This document shows positions 35,546-42,633 of a stretch of DNA of 64,000 bases, piece after piece. Below the pieces are notes generated by a model that saw nothing but the letters and a program-made list of their open reading frames with translations, had not been told where the DNA came from and did no database searches. A program made the position numbers and the translations under genes. The first letter of the stretch is position 1, and every line of letters begins with the position of its first letter. The stretch covers positions 1,655-65,654 of the forward strand of contig JANREX010000085.1 in NCBI GenBank assembly GCA_030758115.1. Direction: 5' to 3'. The DNA comes from Paracoccaceae bacterium. GTDB lineage: Bacteria; Pseudomonadota; Alphaproteobacteria; Rhodobacterales; Rhodobacteraceae.

Positions 35546-36079
35546 ATGCTGGGGGCCATAACCGTCGAGGGGCGTGGAGCATCCGACCGGTTGCTGTTCG
35601 AGATCGCATCCCTTCTGCAGGCCGATGGTTTTCGCCTGGCTGGCGCCGTTCAGGAAAATATCGAGCGCGAGGGGCGCCGCCGCGCCGACATGGTGCTGCA
35701 TCTGCTGGCCGAAGGCACATTGCGGCAGATCAGCCAGGACCTGGGCGCGCAGTCGCGTGGCTGCTGCCTTGACCCCGCCGCGCTGGAAGAGGTCGTGGCA
35801 CGGGTCGAAGTGGCCCTGCATGACCCTGTCGACCTGCTGATCGTCAACAAGTTCGGCAAGGCCGAGATCGAAGGGCGCGGCTTTCGCCCCCTGATCGGCC
35901 AGGCCCTGGTCGAGGATATTCCGGTGCTGGTCGCGGTCGGGCGCGGCAGTCGCGAAGGCTTTGACGCTTTCGCCGAGGGCATGGCCGAATGGATCGATCC
36001 ATCGCCCGATGCGGCGCTTGCATGGTGCCGGGCCGCCATCGGACATCCCGCGGGCCAGCACCGGGCGCAAACCGGCTGA
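35546..36079 (+). CDS. DUF2478 protein linked to molybdenum metabolism
   Basis: A 177-residue protein starting MLGAITVEGRGASDRLLFEI and containing HDPVDLLIVNKFGKAEIEGRGF, the typical DUF2478 core, which resembles a degenerate P-loop NTPase. A CCLD pair sits mid-protein. The family often occurs beside molybdate transport and cofactor genes; its action is not known. Here it lies opposite fdhD across about 60 bases, which supports a shared molybdenum-related role. Confidence 0.8.
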   Translation: MLGAITVEGRGASDRLLFEIASLLQADGFRLAGAVQENIEREGRRRADMVLHLLAEGTLRQISQDLGAQSRGCCLDPAALEEVVARVEVALHDPVDLLIVNKFGKAEIEGRGFRPLIGQALVEDIPVLVAVGRGSREGFDAFAEGMAEWIDPSPDAALAWCRAAIGHPAGQHRAQTG

Positions 36080-36116
36080 TTGCGCACGCTAGAGTGACAC
36101 GACCCATAATGGATGC

Positions 36117-36650
36117 ATGGCCATGACCCCGCAAACCGTACCTGACGCCACCTTTCACACCCGCGTGCGCAACGATGCGCTGGGCGGTCCGAACCCCTTC
36201 GAATGGAAGCCCCTGACCACCCAGGATGTCTTTGGCGGGAAACGCGTGGTGCTTTTCGCCTTGCCGGGGGCCTATACGCCCGCCTGTTCCGAAAGCCACC
36301 TGCCGGGATACGAGAGCAGCCATGACGCTTTCCGCGCGCTGGGCGTCGACCAGGTGATCTGCCTGTCGGTGAACGATGCCTTCGTGATGTATCAATGGTC
36401 CCAGTCGCAGAACATCCGCAACGTGTTCATGTTGCCCGACGGCAATGGTGAATTCACCCGCAAGATGGGCATGCTGGTCGATCGCAGCGGGCAGGGCATG
36501 GGCATGCGCAGCTGGCGCTATTCCATGCTGGTCACCGATCGTAAAATCGACAAGCTCTTTGCAGAGCCGGGGTTCCAGGACAACCCCGCGGGGGTGCCCG
36601 TCAAGGTGTCGGACGCCGACACGATGCTTGCCTATCTCAGGACCTGCTGA
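36117..36650 (+). CDS. Peroxiredoxin, Prx5 type
   Basis: A 177-residue peroxiredoxin with the peroxidatic motif LPGAYTPACSESHLPGYE, and the Arg of GMRSWRYSMLV to support it. Prx5/AhpE-like enzymes reduce hydrogen peroxide and organic peroxides, usually with glutathione or glutaredoxin. A second Cys lies at the C-terminus (YLRTC), a possible resolving residue. Start at MAMTP (36117) or MTP (36123). Confidence 0.9.
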   Translation: MAMTPQTVPDATFHTRVRNDALGGPNPFEWKPLTTQDVFGGKRVVLFALPGAYTPACSESHLPGYESSHDAFRALGVDQVICLSVNDAFVMYQWSQSQNIRNVFMLPDGNGEFTRKMGMLVDRSGQGMGMRSWRYSMLVTDRKIDKLFAEPGFQDNPAGVPVKVSDADTMLAYLRTC

Positions 36651-37117
36651 CCGCATCCTGCGGTATGGCGCCATCCGCGCTGCCGCTGAGCCGCGATGAA
36701 CGACCATGCCGTCCCGGCGCGGCATGCCCGATCCTGCATCGAATGCAACGCGCTGCCTGACTGTCTGACGGCATGGGCCCGGTGGCTGTTGCCGCCCAGG
36801 CAGGTCGCGACGCTGCACTGTCGGAACAGACCTTTTCAACAAAACCGAATGCGCATTCCACCTTGCCCAAGTCGGCACGGGCGGCCGTTGCCCTGCGCGT
36901 TTTGACAGGCTGACCGGGCTTGAGCGCGGCGCGTCACCATGCGCGCCGGGCTGCGCAAAGGCGGGCGGGCCGGTTCGGTTCTTGATGGTTTCGTCATGGT
37001 CTCGTCATGCAGGATTCAAGAACAATCATTTATCAGAACCCTCAATGTTTCCAATTTAGAACATGAAGATAAAAATAGGGCAAGAAAACGGCAAAATTAT
37101 CGAAAGTGATTGATCTT

Positions 37118-37137
37118 CCTAAGCGTGTATCCTTAGG
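37118..37137. promoter_or_regulatory. Inverted repeat CCTAAG-N8-CTTAGG
   Basis: Perfect 6-base arms (CCTAAG at 37118-37123 and CTTAGG at 37132-37137) around cgtgtatc, about 260 bases upstream of the first curlin gene. This fits a dimeric regulator site, but no matching regulator gene is present to test it. Confidence 0.4.
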
Positions 37138-37146
37138 TATGTGTGC

Positions 37147-37160
37147 GTATCGAATGATAC
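37147..37160. promoter_or_regulatory. Inverted repeat GTATC-N4-GATAC
   Basis: Arms GTATC (37147-37151) and GATAC (37156-37160) flank gaat, 10 bases downstream of the previous inverted repeat. The two together may form a composite control element for the curlin operon. Confidence 0.35.
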
Positions 37161-37396
37161 GGGCCGGATGCCCCGGAAAAGCCAAGGTTTGGCGTTGGGC
37201 CGCGCCGGTCGATAGGGCGAAACGCACGTTTTCGCGCTGATTGCAATGGTCGGACACTGGGGGGTGACGGACATGAGATTGAAGAAATTTGAAAGATGGC
37301 GACATCACGGCGGGAAATATTCAGCCTGAAGATGAACATTTTGGGGCGAATTTCCTCCCCAAGCCTACTGCACAACGAACGACAGGAAAATTTCCA

Positions 37397-38662
37397 ATGA
37401 AGATCCTAGGATTTGCACTCGCCGGAACCACGGCGTTGATCATGACAACTGCGGCTGCCGACCAGAACGAGGCCTTTCTGCTTCAGACAGGCGACAATCA
37501 TAGCGCGCAGATCACCCAGTCGGGCGACAAGAACAAGGCAGGCGCCGCGACACCCACGATGACGCAGGATGGCGAGAACAACCAGCTGGTCATCTTGCAG
37601 TCGGGCGATCGCAACAAGATCGGCCTTGAGGGCGGCGGCGTCTACCAGGACAACCCTTACGACAACGGCTCGCTGATGCGGATCGACATCACGCAGTCGT
37701 CCGACCGCAACGTGGTGGGATCGGTCATGCAATCGACCGATGATCAGAATGAGGCCGGCAGCGGAAACAGCGTCGACATCACCCAATCGGGTTGGGGCCG
37801 CAACCGCGTCGGTTATGTCAAACAGATCCAGTCCGGTACCGGCAACAACCAGCTGGATGTGCGGCAGTCGGGCTGGAAAGATCAGCTGGAAACCGTCACC
37901 CAGACATCGAATGTCGCAGCCGGCACACCGAACCGCATCACCGTGCGGATGAATGGTATCAGCAACGGAACGGGCGACCTTGGCTTCTTTGCGTCCGAGA
38001 CCGGGGCAGAAAGCTCGACCCTGCGGCAGGGGAACATCAACCCCGCAAGCCAAGGGAACTCCATCACCCTGAACGTGACCGGCACAGGGAACGATTTCGG
38101 CGTGACGCAGAATGGCAATGACAACACCGTCGGCACGCTGAACCTTGGCGGCACTTTGAACGACCTGGGCATCCTTCAGACGGGTGACAGCAACACCGTG
38201 TCCATGGCCTCTGTCAGCGGCATTGCAAATGTCATCGGCGTCAAGCAGATCGGCAACATCAACTTGGCGTCGGTATCCGTCAGCGGAACCCTCAACCAGT
38301 TTGGCGTTGCACAGCTTGGCAACAGCAACGAGGCCAATGTCACCGTATCGGGCCTGAACAACGGTCTGGCGCCGAGCCTCTGGGGCACGGCCAACTGGTC
38401 CGGTGCAGCCCTGATCGTGGCCAGCGCCAATCCCTTGCTTGACCGTGGCATGGTCACGCAGATGGGCGACTACAACCTCGCCTCCTTGACGGTCTCCGGC
38501 ATCAGCAACGCTTTCGGCCTGCTGCAGAACGGCGACAGCAACGCCATCACCGGCCTGCAGGACGGCAACTACAACCAGGCTGCCGTGGCGCAGACTGGCA
38601 ACAGCAATACCGCCAACTTTGCCCAGGTTGGAAACGGCAATTCGCTGGGCATTTCCCAGTAA
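37397..38662 (+). CDS. Large curlin-repeat protein 1 (curli-like amyloid subunit)
   Basis: A 421-residue exported protein (signal MKILGFALAGTTALIMTTAAA). Nearly all the rest is curlin-type repeats of 22-23 residues with Gln and Asn ladders, e.g. NDFGVTQNGNDN and NQFGVAQLGNSN. Classical CsgA has about 130 mature residues and five repeats; this is about three times longer. Two non-repeat insertions interrupt the array near residues 190-220 (ISNGTGDLGFF onward) and 322-350 (LAPSLWGTANWSG). There is no cysteine. It ends exactly at a repeat (NGNSLGISQ). It is the first of three tandem paralogues and converges with csg genes. Likely an extracellular fibre subunit secreted through CsgG. Confidence 0.85.
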   Translation: MKILGFALAGTTALIMTTAAADQNEAFLLQTGDNHSAQITQSGDKNKAGAATPTMTQDGENNQLVILQSGDRNKIGLEGGGVYQDNPYDNGSLMRIDITQSSDRNVVGSVMQSTDDQNEAGSGNSVDITQSGWGRNRVGYVKQIQSGTGNNQLDVRQSGWKDQLETVTQTSNVAAGTPNRITVRMNGISNGTGDLGFFASETGAESSTLRQGNINPASQGNSITLNVTGTGNDFGVTQNGNDNTVGTLNLGGTLNDLGILQTGDSNTVSMASVSGIANVIGVKQIGNINLASVSVSGTLNQFGVAQLGNSNEANVTVSGLNNGLAPSLWGTANWSGAALIVASANPLLDRGMVTQMGDYNLASLTVSGISNAFGLLQNGDSNAITGLQDGNYNQAAVAQTGNSNTANFAQVGNGNSLGISQ

Positions 38663-38669
38663 GTCCCCA

Positions 38670-38698
38670 GGCCGCGCCCTGGACCCCAGGGTGCGGCC
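38670..38698 (+). terminator. Intercistronic hairpin between curlin genes 1 and 2
   Basis: GGCCGCGCCCTGG pairs with CCAGGGTGCGGCC across a 3-base loop, a 13-base stem with one G-T pair. No T run follows, so it more likely stabilises or partly attenuates the message than ends it. The gene 2 ribosome binding site (AGGAAG) lies downstream. Confidence 0.6.
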
Positions 38699-38734
38699 AG
38701 AACCTCGCAGATCCCAACAGACAGGAAGATTTTG

Positions 38735-40012
38735 ATGAATATTGTAAAGATCGCACTTGCGGGCGGCACCGCCCTGACCCTCTCGATGACCATGGCAACC
38801 GCGGATGACAACAACGCCTACCTGAAGCAGGTGCAGACCGGGTCCGGCACCGGCACAAACTCGGCCCTGATCACGCAGAGCGGATCCGGCAACGATGCAG
38901 GTTCTGCCAGCAAGAACGTGACCCAGTCGGCAAGCTCCAATTCCAGCAACACCATCGATATCCTGCAGAGCGGCAACAACAACGACATCGGGCTGAACGG
39001 GTTCTCGCAGCTGGCGCAATACGCGTCCTCGCCCTTCGGCAACAGCGCGACAATCACGCAGTCGTCCAACAACAACGTTGTCGGCAAAGTGGATCAGAAG
39101 AACCGTTTCGGCGGCGCGGTCGGCGCGACCGGCAACACCCTGACGATCCTGCAGGCGACAGGTGACGACAACGTCATCAACGAAGTTCTTCAGGACAAGC
39201 ACAAGGGCGGTTCCGGCAACATCGCCGACATCACCATGACCGGCACCAGCAACACCATCGCATCCGTCATGCAGGCTGTGACTGGTGGTATCGCTGGCAA
39301 CACCATGAATGTCACCATCTCTGGCAACAACAACGGGCGTGGTGTGCTCAGCGGGTCCGCCGCAGCCTCTGGTGCGACGACCAGCACGCTCAAGCAGGGC
39401 TTTGCCGATGTGAACAACGGCAACGCCGACAAAGGTGACAACGCCCTGACCCTCGTCATCTCGGGTGCGGGCAACCAGTTCGGTGTCACGCAGCAAGGAT
39501 ACAGCAACACCGTCGGCACGCTGGACATCAGCGGCGCCAACAACCAGCTGGGCGCCTATCAGGACGGCAGCCTGAACGTGATGACCGTGGCCGCCATCAC
39601 CGGTGACGACAACAATATCGGTGTCAAGCAGGTGGGCACGTCGAACACTGCGGGTGTGACTGTCACCGGCAATGCGAACGCATTCCTGGTGTCGCAAAAT
39701 GGCGTGGCTAACGACGCATCGGTTACGGTCAACGGCAACAACAACGGCGAAGGCAACGCCTTCAGCGGTTTCGCGGCCTCGTTGGGCCTCAGCTCGGGTC
39801 TGTTCGAGCAGTTGGGTGATGACAACGGTCTGACCTTCAACGCCATGGGCAACATGAACGCCTTCGCCACCAGGCAGGACGGGTCCGACAACTCGATCAG
39901 CGGCAGCCAGAACGGCAACTCGAACCAGGTTGCCGTGCTGCAGGTCGGCAGCGCCAACCTGGCTTCGTTCAGCCAGTCGGGCAATGGCAACAACGCGGCC
40001 ATCTCGCAGTAG
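38735..40012 (+). CDS. Large curlin-repeat protein 2
   Basis: A 425-residue paralogue of the preceding gene; ATG after ACAGGAAGATTTTG (the track adds one residue through an upstream TTG). Signal MNIVKIALAGGTALTLSMTMATA. Curlin repeats with Asn/Gln ladders (NQFGVTQQGYSN, NNIGVKQVGTSN) fill the protein, with insertions near residues 200-236 (GRGVLSGSAAASGATT) and 338-358 (GEGNAFSGFAASLGL). It ends SQSGNGNNAAISQ. Its last 182 bases match those of gene 3 at 174 positions by my count. Probable amyloid fibre subunit. Confidence 0.85.
   Translation: MNIVKIALAGGTALTLSMTMATADDNNAYLKQVQTGSGTGTNSALITQSGSGNDAGSASKNVTQSASSNSSNTIDILQSGNNNDIGLNGFSQLAQYASSPFGNSATITQSSNNNVVGKVDQKNRFGGAVGATGNTLTILQATGDDNVINEVLQDKHKGGSGNIADITMTGTSNTIASVMQAVTGGIAGNTMNVTISGNNNGRGVLSGSAAASGATTSTLKQGFADVNNGNADKGDNALTLVISGAGNQFGVTQQGYSNTVGTLDISGANNQLGAYQDGSLNVMTVAAITGDDNNIGVKQVGTSNTAGVTVTGNANAFLVSQNGVANDASVTVNGNNNGEGNAFSGFAASLGLSSGLFEQLGDDNGLTFNAMGNMNAFATRQDGSDNSISGSQNGNSNQVAVLQVGSANLASFSQSGNGNNAAISQ
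39831..40012 (+). repeat. 3' segment nearly identical between curlin genes 2 and 3 (copy 1)
   Basis: These 182 bases align without gaps to 41162-41343. I count 8 mismatches, about 95.6% identity, much closer than the middle of the genes. They encode the last ~60 residues. This points to recent duplication or gene conversion. Confidence 0.85.
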
Positions 40013-40024
40013 GCAAGCTTGCAA

Positions 40025-40059
40025 CTGCGCCCTGAACCCTCGGGGCGCAGCCATTTTTT
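40025..40059 (+). terminator. Hairpin with T run between curlin genes 2 and 3
   Basis: CTGCGCCC (40025-40032) pairs with GGGCGCAG (40043-40050); CCA and six T residues follow. The sequence resembles the 38670 hairpin (both read GCGCCCTG...), so the two share origin. Here the T run makes real partial termination plausible, which would lower expression of gene 3. Confidence 0.7.
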
Positions 40060-40083
40060 CTTTCCCAAGAAGGACGTTGTAAC

Positions 40084-41343
40084 ATGACATTCACCAAGAT
40101 TGCACTTGCGGGGGGCACGGCCCTGACCCTGTCGATGACCATGGCCATGGCCGACGAAAACAAGGCATTTCTGTCCCAGACCGGTACGGAAAACAGCGCA
40201 CTCATCACGCAGTCCGGTAGCTATAACCAAGCCGGTTCCAGCGTGGATGCGATGGTGCAGCGCGGCGATACTGCCGTTGCGGGCTACAACTCGCTGACCA
40301 TCACCCAGTCCAGCGACAACAACGAAATCGGCCTGACAAATGGCGGTGTCGATCAGCGTCACCGGTTGCAGAGCGGAACCAGAAATCCCCGGAACCAGGC
40401 GACCCTGACCCAGTCGGGTGGCGGCAGCAATGTCATCGGCGGTGTCTCGCAGTACTCCGATGGCGGTCCCGGCACCGCAAACACCTCAAACGTCCTGACG
40501 GTGACGCAGGACGGAACGGCCAACACCCTGGCCAGTGTCGATCAGGTCGGCAAACCCAATGACAGCAACGTCGCCACGGTCACGATGTCGGGCACGGGCA
40601 GCAATATCGACCTGGTTCAGCAGCGCGTGGGCAACAGCGGCAGCGGCACGAACACGCTGACCATCGCAATGTCCGGCGCGGACAACGGCATCGGTGATTT
40701 CAGCGCCGGCGGTGCCGCCGCGCTGAGCGGCGCGACAGCGGCCAACTTCGTGCAGTCCGTCGCCACCCGCACTGCTGCGAACGTGATCATTTCCGGCACG
40801 AACAACCTTGTCGGCACCAAGCAGTCCGGACGGAACAACACCGTTGGAACGCTTGAGGTTGGCGGCGCCGACAACCAACTGGGTGCGCTGCAGAACGGCG
40901 CGTTCAACACCATGACCGTGGCGGCCATCACCGGCACCGGCAACAATGTTGGTGTCTCGCAGATGGGTGACAGCAATCTTGCAGGTGTCATCACGACAGG
41001 CGACCGGAACGCGTTTTTTGTCGCGCAGAACGGCGTGTCCAACGATGCGATGGTCACCATCAGCGGCGATGACAACGGACAGGCCAATGCCTTCTCCGGT
41101 GCTGCGGACACCCTTGGTCTGGACTCGGGCATCTTCGCGCAGTTCGGCATGGATAACGCGCTGACCTTCAATGCCATGGGCAACATGAACGCCTTCGCCA
41201 CCAAGCAGGACGGGTCCGACAACTCGATCAGCGGCAGCCAGAACGGCGACATGAACCAGGTTGCCGTGCTGCAGGTCGGCAGCACCAACCTGGCCTCGTT
41301 CAGCCAGTCGGGCAATGGCAACAACGCGGCCATCTCGCAGTAA
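40084..41343 (+). CDS. Large curlin-repeat protein 3
   Basis: A 419-residue paralogue with signal MTFTKIALAGGTALTLSMTMAMA and AGAAGGACG before the ATG. It has the same repeat type (NLVGTKQSGRNN, NNVGVSQMGDSN) and the same two insertions, near residues 200-222 and 330-348 (GQANAFSGAADTLGL). The C-terminus is almost that of protein 2. N-terminal and C-terminal ends are the most conserved; the first ~180 residues vary most. Probable fibre subunit. A bidirectional terminator follows. Confidence 0.85.
   Translation: MTFTKIALAGGTALTLSMTMAMADENKAFLSQTGTENSALITQSGSYNQAGSSVDAMVQRGDTAVAGYNSLTITQSSDNNEIGLTNGGVDQRHRLQSGTRNPRNQATLTQSGGGSNVIGGVSQYSDGGPGTANTSNVLTVTQDGTANTLASVDQVGKPNDSNVATVTMSGTGSNIDLVQQRVGNSGSGTNTLTIAMSGADNGIGDFSAGGAAALSGATAANFVQSVATRTAANVIISGTNNLVGTKQSGRNNTVGTLEVGGADNQLGALQNGAFNTMTVAAITGTGNNVGVSQMGDSNLAGVITTGDRNAFFVAQNGVSNDAMVTISGDDNGQANAFSGAADTLGLDSGIFAQFGMDNALTFNAMGNMNAFATKQDGSDNSISGSQNGDMNQVAVLQVGSTNLASFSQSGNGNNAAISQ
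41162..41343 (+). repeat. 3' segment nearly identical between curlin genes 2 and 3 (copy 2)
   Basis: Second copy of the 182-base segment described at 39831-40012. Confidence 0.85.
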
Positions 41344-41352
41344 TCGATATAT

Positions 41353-41377
41353 CCTGCCCGGCATCGCGCCGGGCAGG
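41353..41377. terminator. GC-rich hairpin after curlin gene 3
   Basis: CCTGCCCGGC pairs perfectly with GCCGGGCAGG over a 5-base loop. It has no T run on the plus strand and sits just before the stronger terminator at 41391. Confidence 0.6.
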
Positions 41378-41390
41378 GGCATGAAAAACG

Positions 41391-41426
41391 AAAGACCCGG
41401 ACGCGCCATCGCGATCCGGGTCTTTT
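41391..41426. terminator. Bidirectional terminator between the convergent curlin and csg operons
   Basis: AAAGACCCGGA (41391-41401) pairs with TCCGGGTCTTT (41415-41425), an 11-base perfect stem extended inside by CGCG/CGCG. It ends in TTTT on the plus strand and in a T-rich complement of GAAAAACG on the minus strand, so it can stop transcription from both sides. Confidence 0.85.
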
Positions 41427-41448
41427 GCTTGGTGTCATCCCCGTTGGG

Positions 41449-42192
41449 TCAGGGCGCCTTGGTCGTGTTGCGATAGGTCACGATGGGCCATTCATTCTGA
41501 CGCAGGGCCGTCTTGGCCAGCCAGCCTGTCTCGGTGCCGAAGATCGCCCGGCACCACACCCCGTCCGAGGCGCTGGTGCAGTAATCCAATGTGACAACAA
41601 GCCCCTTGTCCAAAATCCCGATGACCGGCGCATCGCGACGCGGCTGATTGCGCACGTTCAGGGTCACGAGGATTTCGACACGGCCCCGGGCAGGGTCTTC
41701 GGCCGAAGGCATCGGCGGGGTCAGCGCCTCCTGGGGGGCGCAATCCTGCGTGAAGCCAAGGAAATAGCATTTGTGTCGCGCCAAGGCGTTCGAAATCGCG
41801 ATGCTGGCGCCGTCGCCTTGCGCCCGTTCCACGATCAGACCCTGGCCGCTGTCCGACAGCGTCCCGGTGATCCGTTGCTGGTTGCCACCCATCACGGCCA
41901 GTTCCGTGTCGGCGGCATCCAGAAGACGGATCTGGCCGTTCTCGATGCTCCAGCGACCCAGGCCCACGAGCGGCGTGGCGCAGCCGGTCGCCTGTGCTTC
42001 CATCTGACTGTCCAGAACAAGCCGGCATTCCGATGATCCGCTGCGGAACGCTGGCGCAAAGACAAACCATTCGCCCGAAAATGCCTTGACCAGTTCGTCC
42101 TGGGTTTGCGCCACAGCGCCTGTTGCCGCAATTGCGGCGGCCGAAGCCGCAGCCAGCAGCGCGGTTAGCTTGTTCATCAACGCACCAGTCAT
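41449..42192 (-). CDS. AprI/Inh-type metalloprotease inhibitor with C-terminal SH3 domain
   Basis: A 247-residue exported protein (signal ending ATGAVAQ). Residues ~35-130 fit the AprI/Inh lipocalin-like inhibitor fold: FSGEWFVFAP, a Cys pair (SSECRLVL and ATGCATPL) and LGRWSIENGQIRLLDAADTE. Residues ~185-240 fit a bacterial SH3 domain (LNVRNQPRRDAPVIGILDKG, GWLAKTAL). Known Inh proteins block secreted serralysin-type proteases in the periplasm. It is the last gene of the curlin-csgH operon, 22 bases after csgH, which suggests a role in protecting or controlling fibre subunits. The start could also be 42177 (MNKL). Confidence 0.75.
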   Translation of the reverse strand: MTGALMNKLTALLAAASAAAIAATGAVAQTQDELVKAFSGEWFVFAPAFRSGSSECRLVLDSQMEAQATGCATPLVGLGRWSIENGQIRLLDAADTELAVMGGNQQRITGTLSDSGQGLIVERAQGDGASIAISNALARHKCYFLGFTQDCAPQEALTPPMPSAEDPARGRVEILVTLNVRNQPRRDAPVIGILDKGLVVTLDYCTSASDGVWCRAIFGTETGWLAKTALRQNEWPIVTYRNTTKAP

Positions 42193-42214
42193 GTCGTCCG
42201 GGTCCTTGGTCTTG

Positions 42215-42625
42215 TCATCGGGTCTCGATCTTGCCGGCGCGTATGGTTCTTTCGACGCGCGCGAACACGACCCCGTCACGGCGCAGCACAAGCGTGGCCG
42301 CAATCCGACCCTCGGGGCCGAGGGACAGCGTGTTTTGTGCGATGGTCCGGGTCTCGCCCGGGGTCAGGGTCACCTCCTGACCCTGCTGGCTGTTGACACG
42401 TCCCGCATGGTCGCTTTTCTCGATCGTCAATTCGGCCTGCACCGGCACCTGTTCGATCCCCGTCACCAGGCCCGCGATGCGAAAGCCCTCTGGTGTCTGG
42501 TCGATCTCGATGCGCGCGCTGGCGGGCACATCGCGCAGCCTGTCCGCGCGACTTTCCTGCGGCAGGGCCAAAAGGCCCGCTGCAAAGGCGGCGATCGCAA
42601 GAGCGGATGAGCGCAGAGCAGACAT
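42215..42625 (-). CDS. csgH: Curli-like fibre chaperone CsgH
   Basis: A 136-residue exported protein (signal ending QESRA). The mature part is an immunoglobulin-like beta sandwich (IAGLVTGIEQVPVQAELTIE, then NTLSLGPEGRIAATLVLRRD), matching CsgH of alphaproteobacterial curli loci, a periplasmic inhibitor of premature amyloid formation. It lies between a curlin-repeat gene and the inhibitor gene. A TTG start at 42637 overlapping the upstream stop is an alternative; I prefer the ATG MSALRS. Confidence 0.82.
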   Translation of the reverse strand: MSALRSSALAIAAFAAGLLALPQESRADRLRDVPASARIEIDQTPEGFRIAGLVTGIEQVPVQAELTIEKSDHAGRVNSQQGQEVTLTPGETRTIAQNTLSLGPEGRIAATLVLRRDGVVFARVERTIRAGKIETR

Positions 42626-42633
42626 CCGCAAAC

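Larger units (their letters stand above)
36651..37396. other. Long intergenic region before the curlin operon
   Basis: About 745 bases with no convincing gene. Short track ORFs here (36696, 36637 and 37042 on either strand) lack ribosome binding sites and coding-like composition. The first half is GC-rich; from about 37020 the sequence becomes clearly AT-rich, as expected of a promoter and long leader. Two inverted repeats lie inside this stretch and are listed separately. A GACAGGAAAA element just before 37397 is the ribosome binding site of the first curlin gene. Confidence 0.6.

Noticed and set aside
36637-36905. Small ORFs after the peroxiredoxin gene
   Set aside because: They overlap one another on both strands, lack ribosome binding sites and show no protein-like pattern.
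37406-40090. 894-residue minus-strand ORF opposite curlin genes 1 and 2
   Set aside because: It is a mirror of the repetitive curlin coding sequence, spans an intergenic hairpin and has no ribosome binding site or recognisable family.
37397-41343. CRISPR-like or satellite repeat array
   Set aside because: The DNA repeats are degenerate, about 66-69 bases, keep reading frame and encode curlin repeats with signal peptides. There are no constant repeats with unique spacers.
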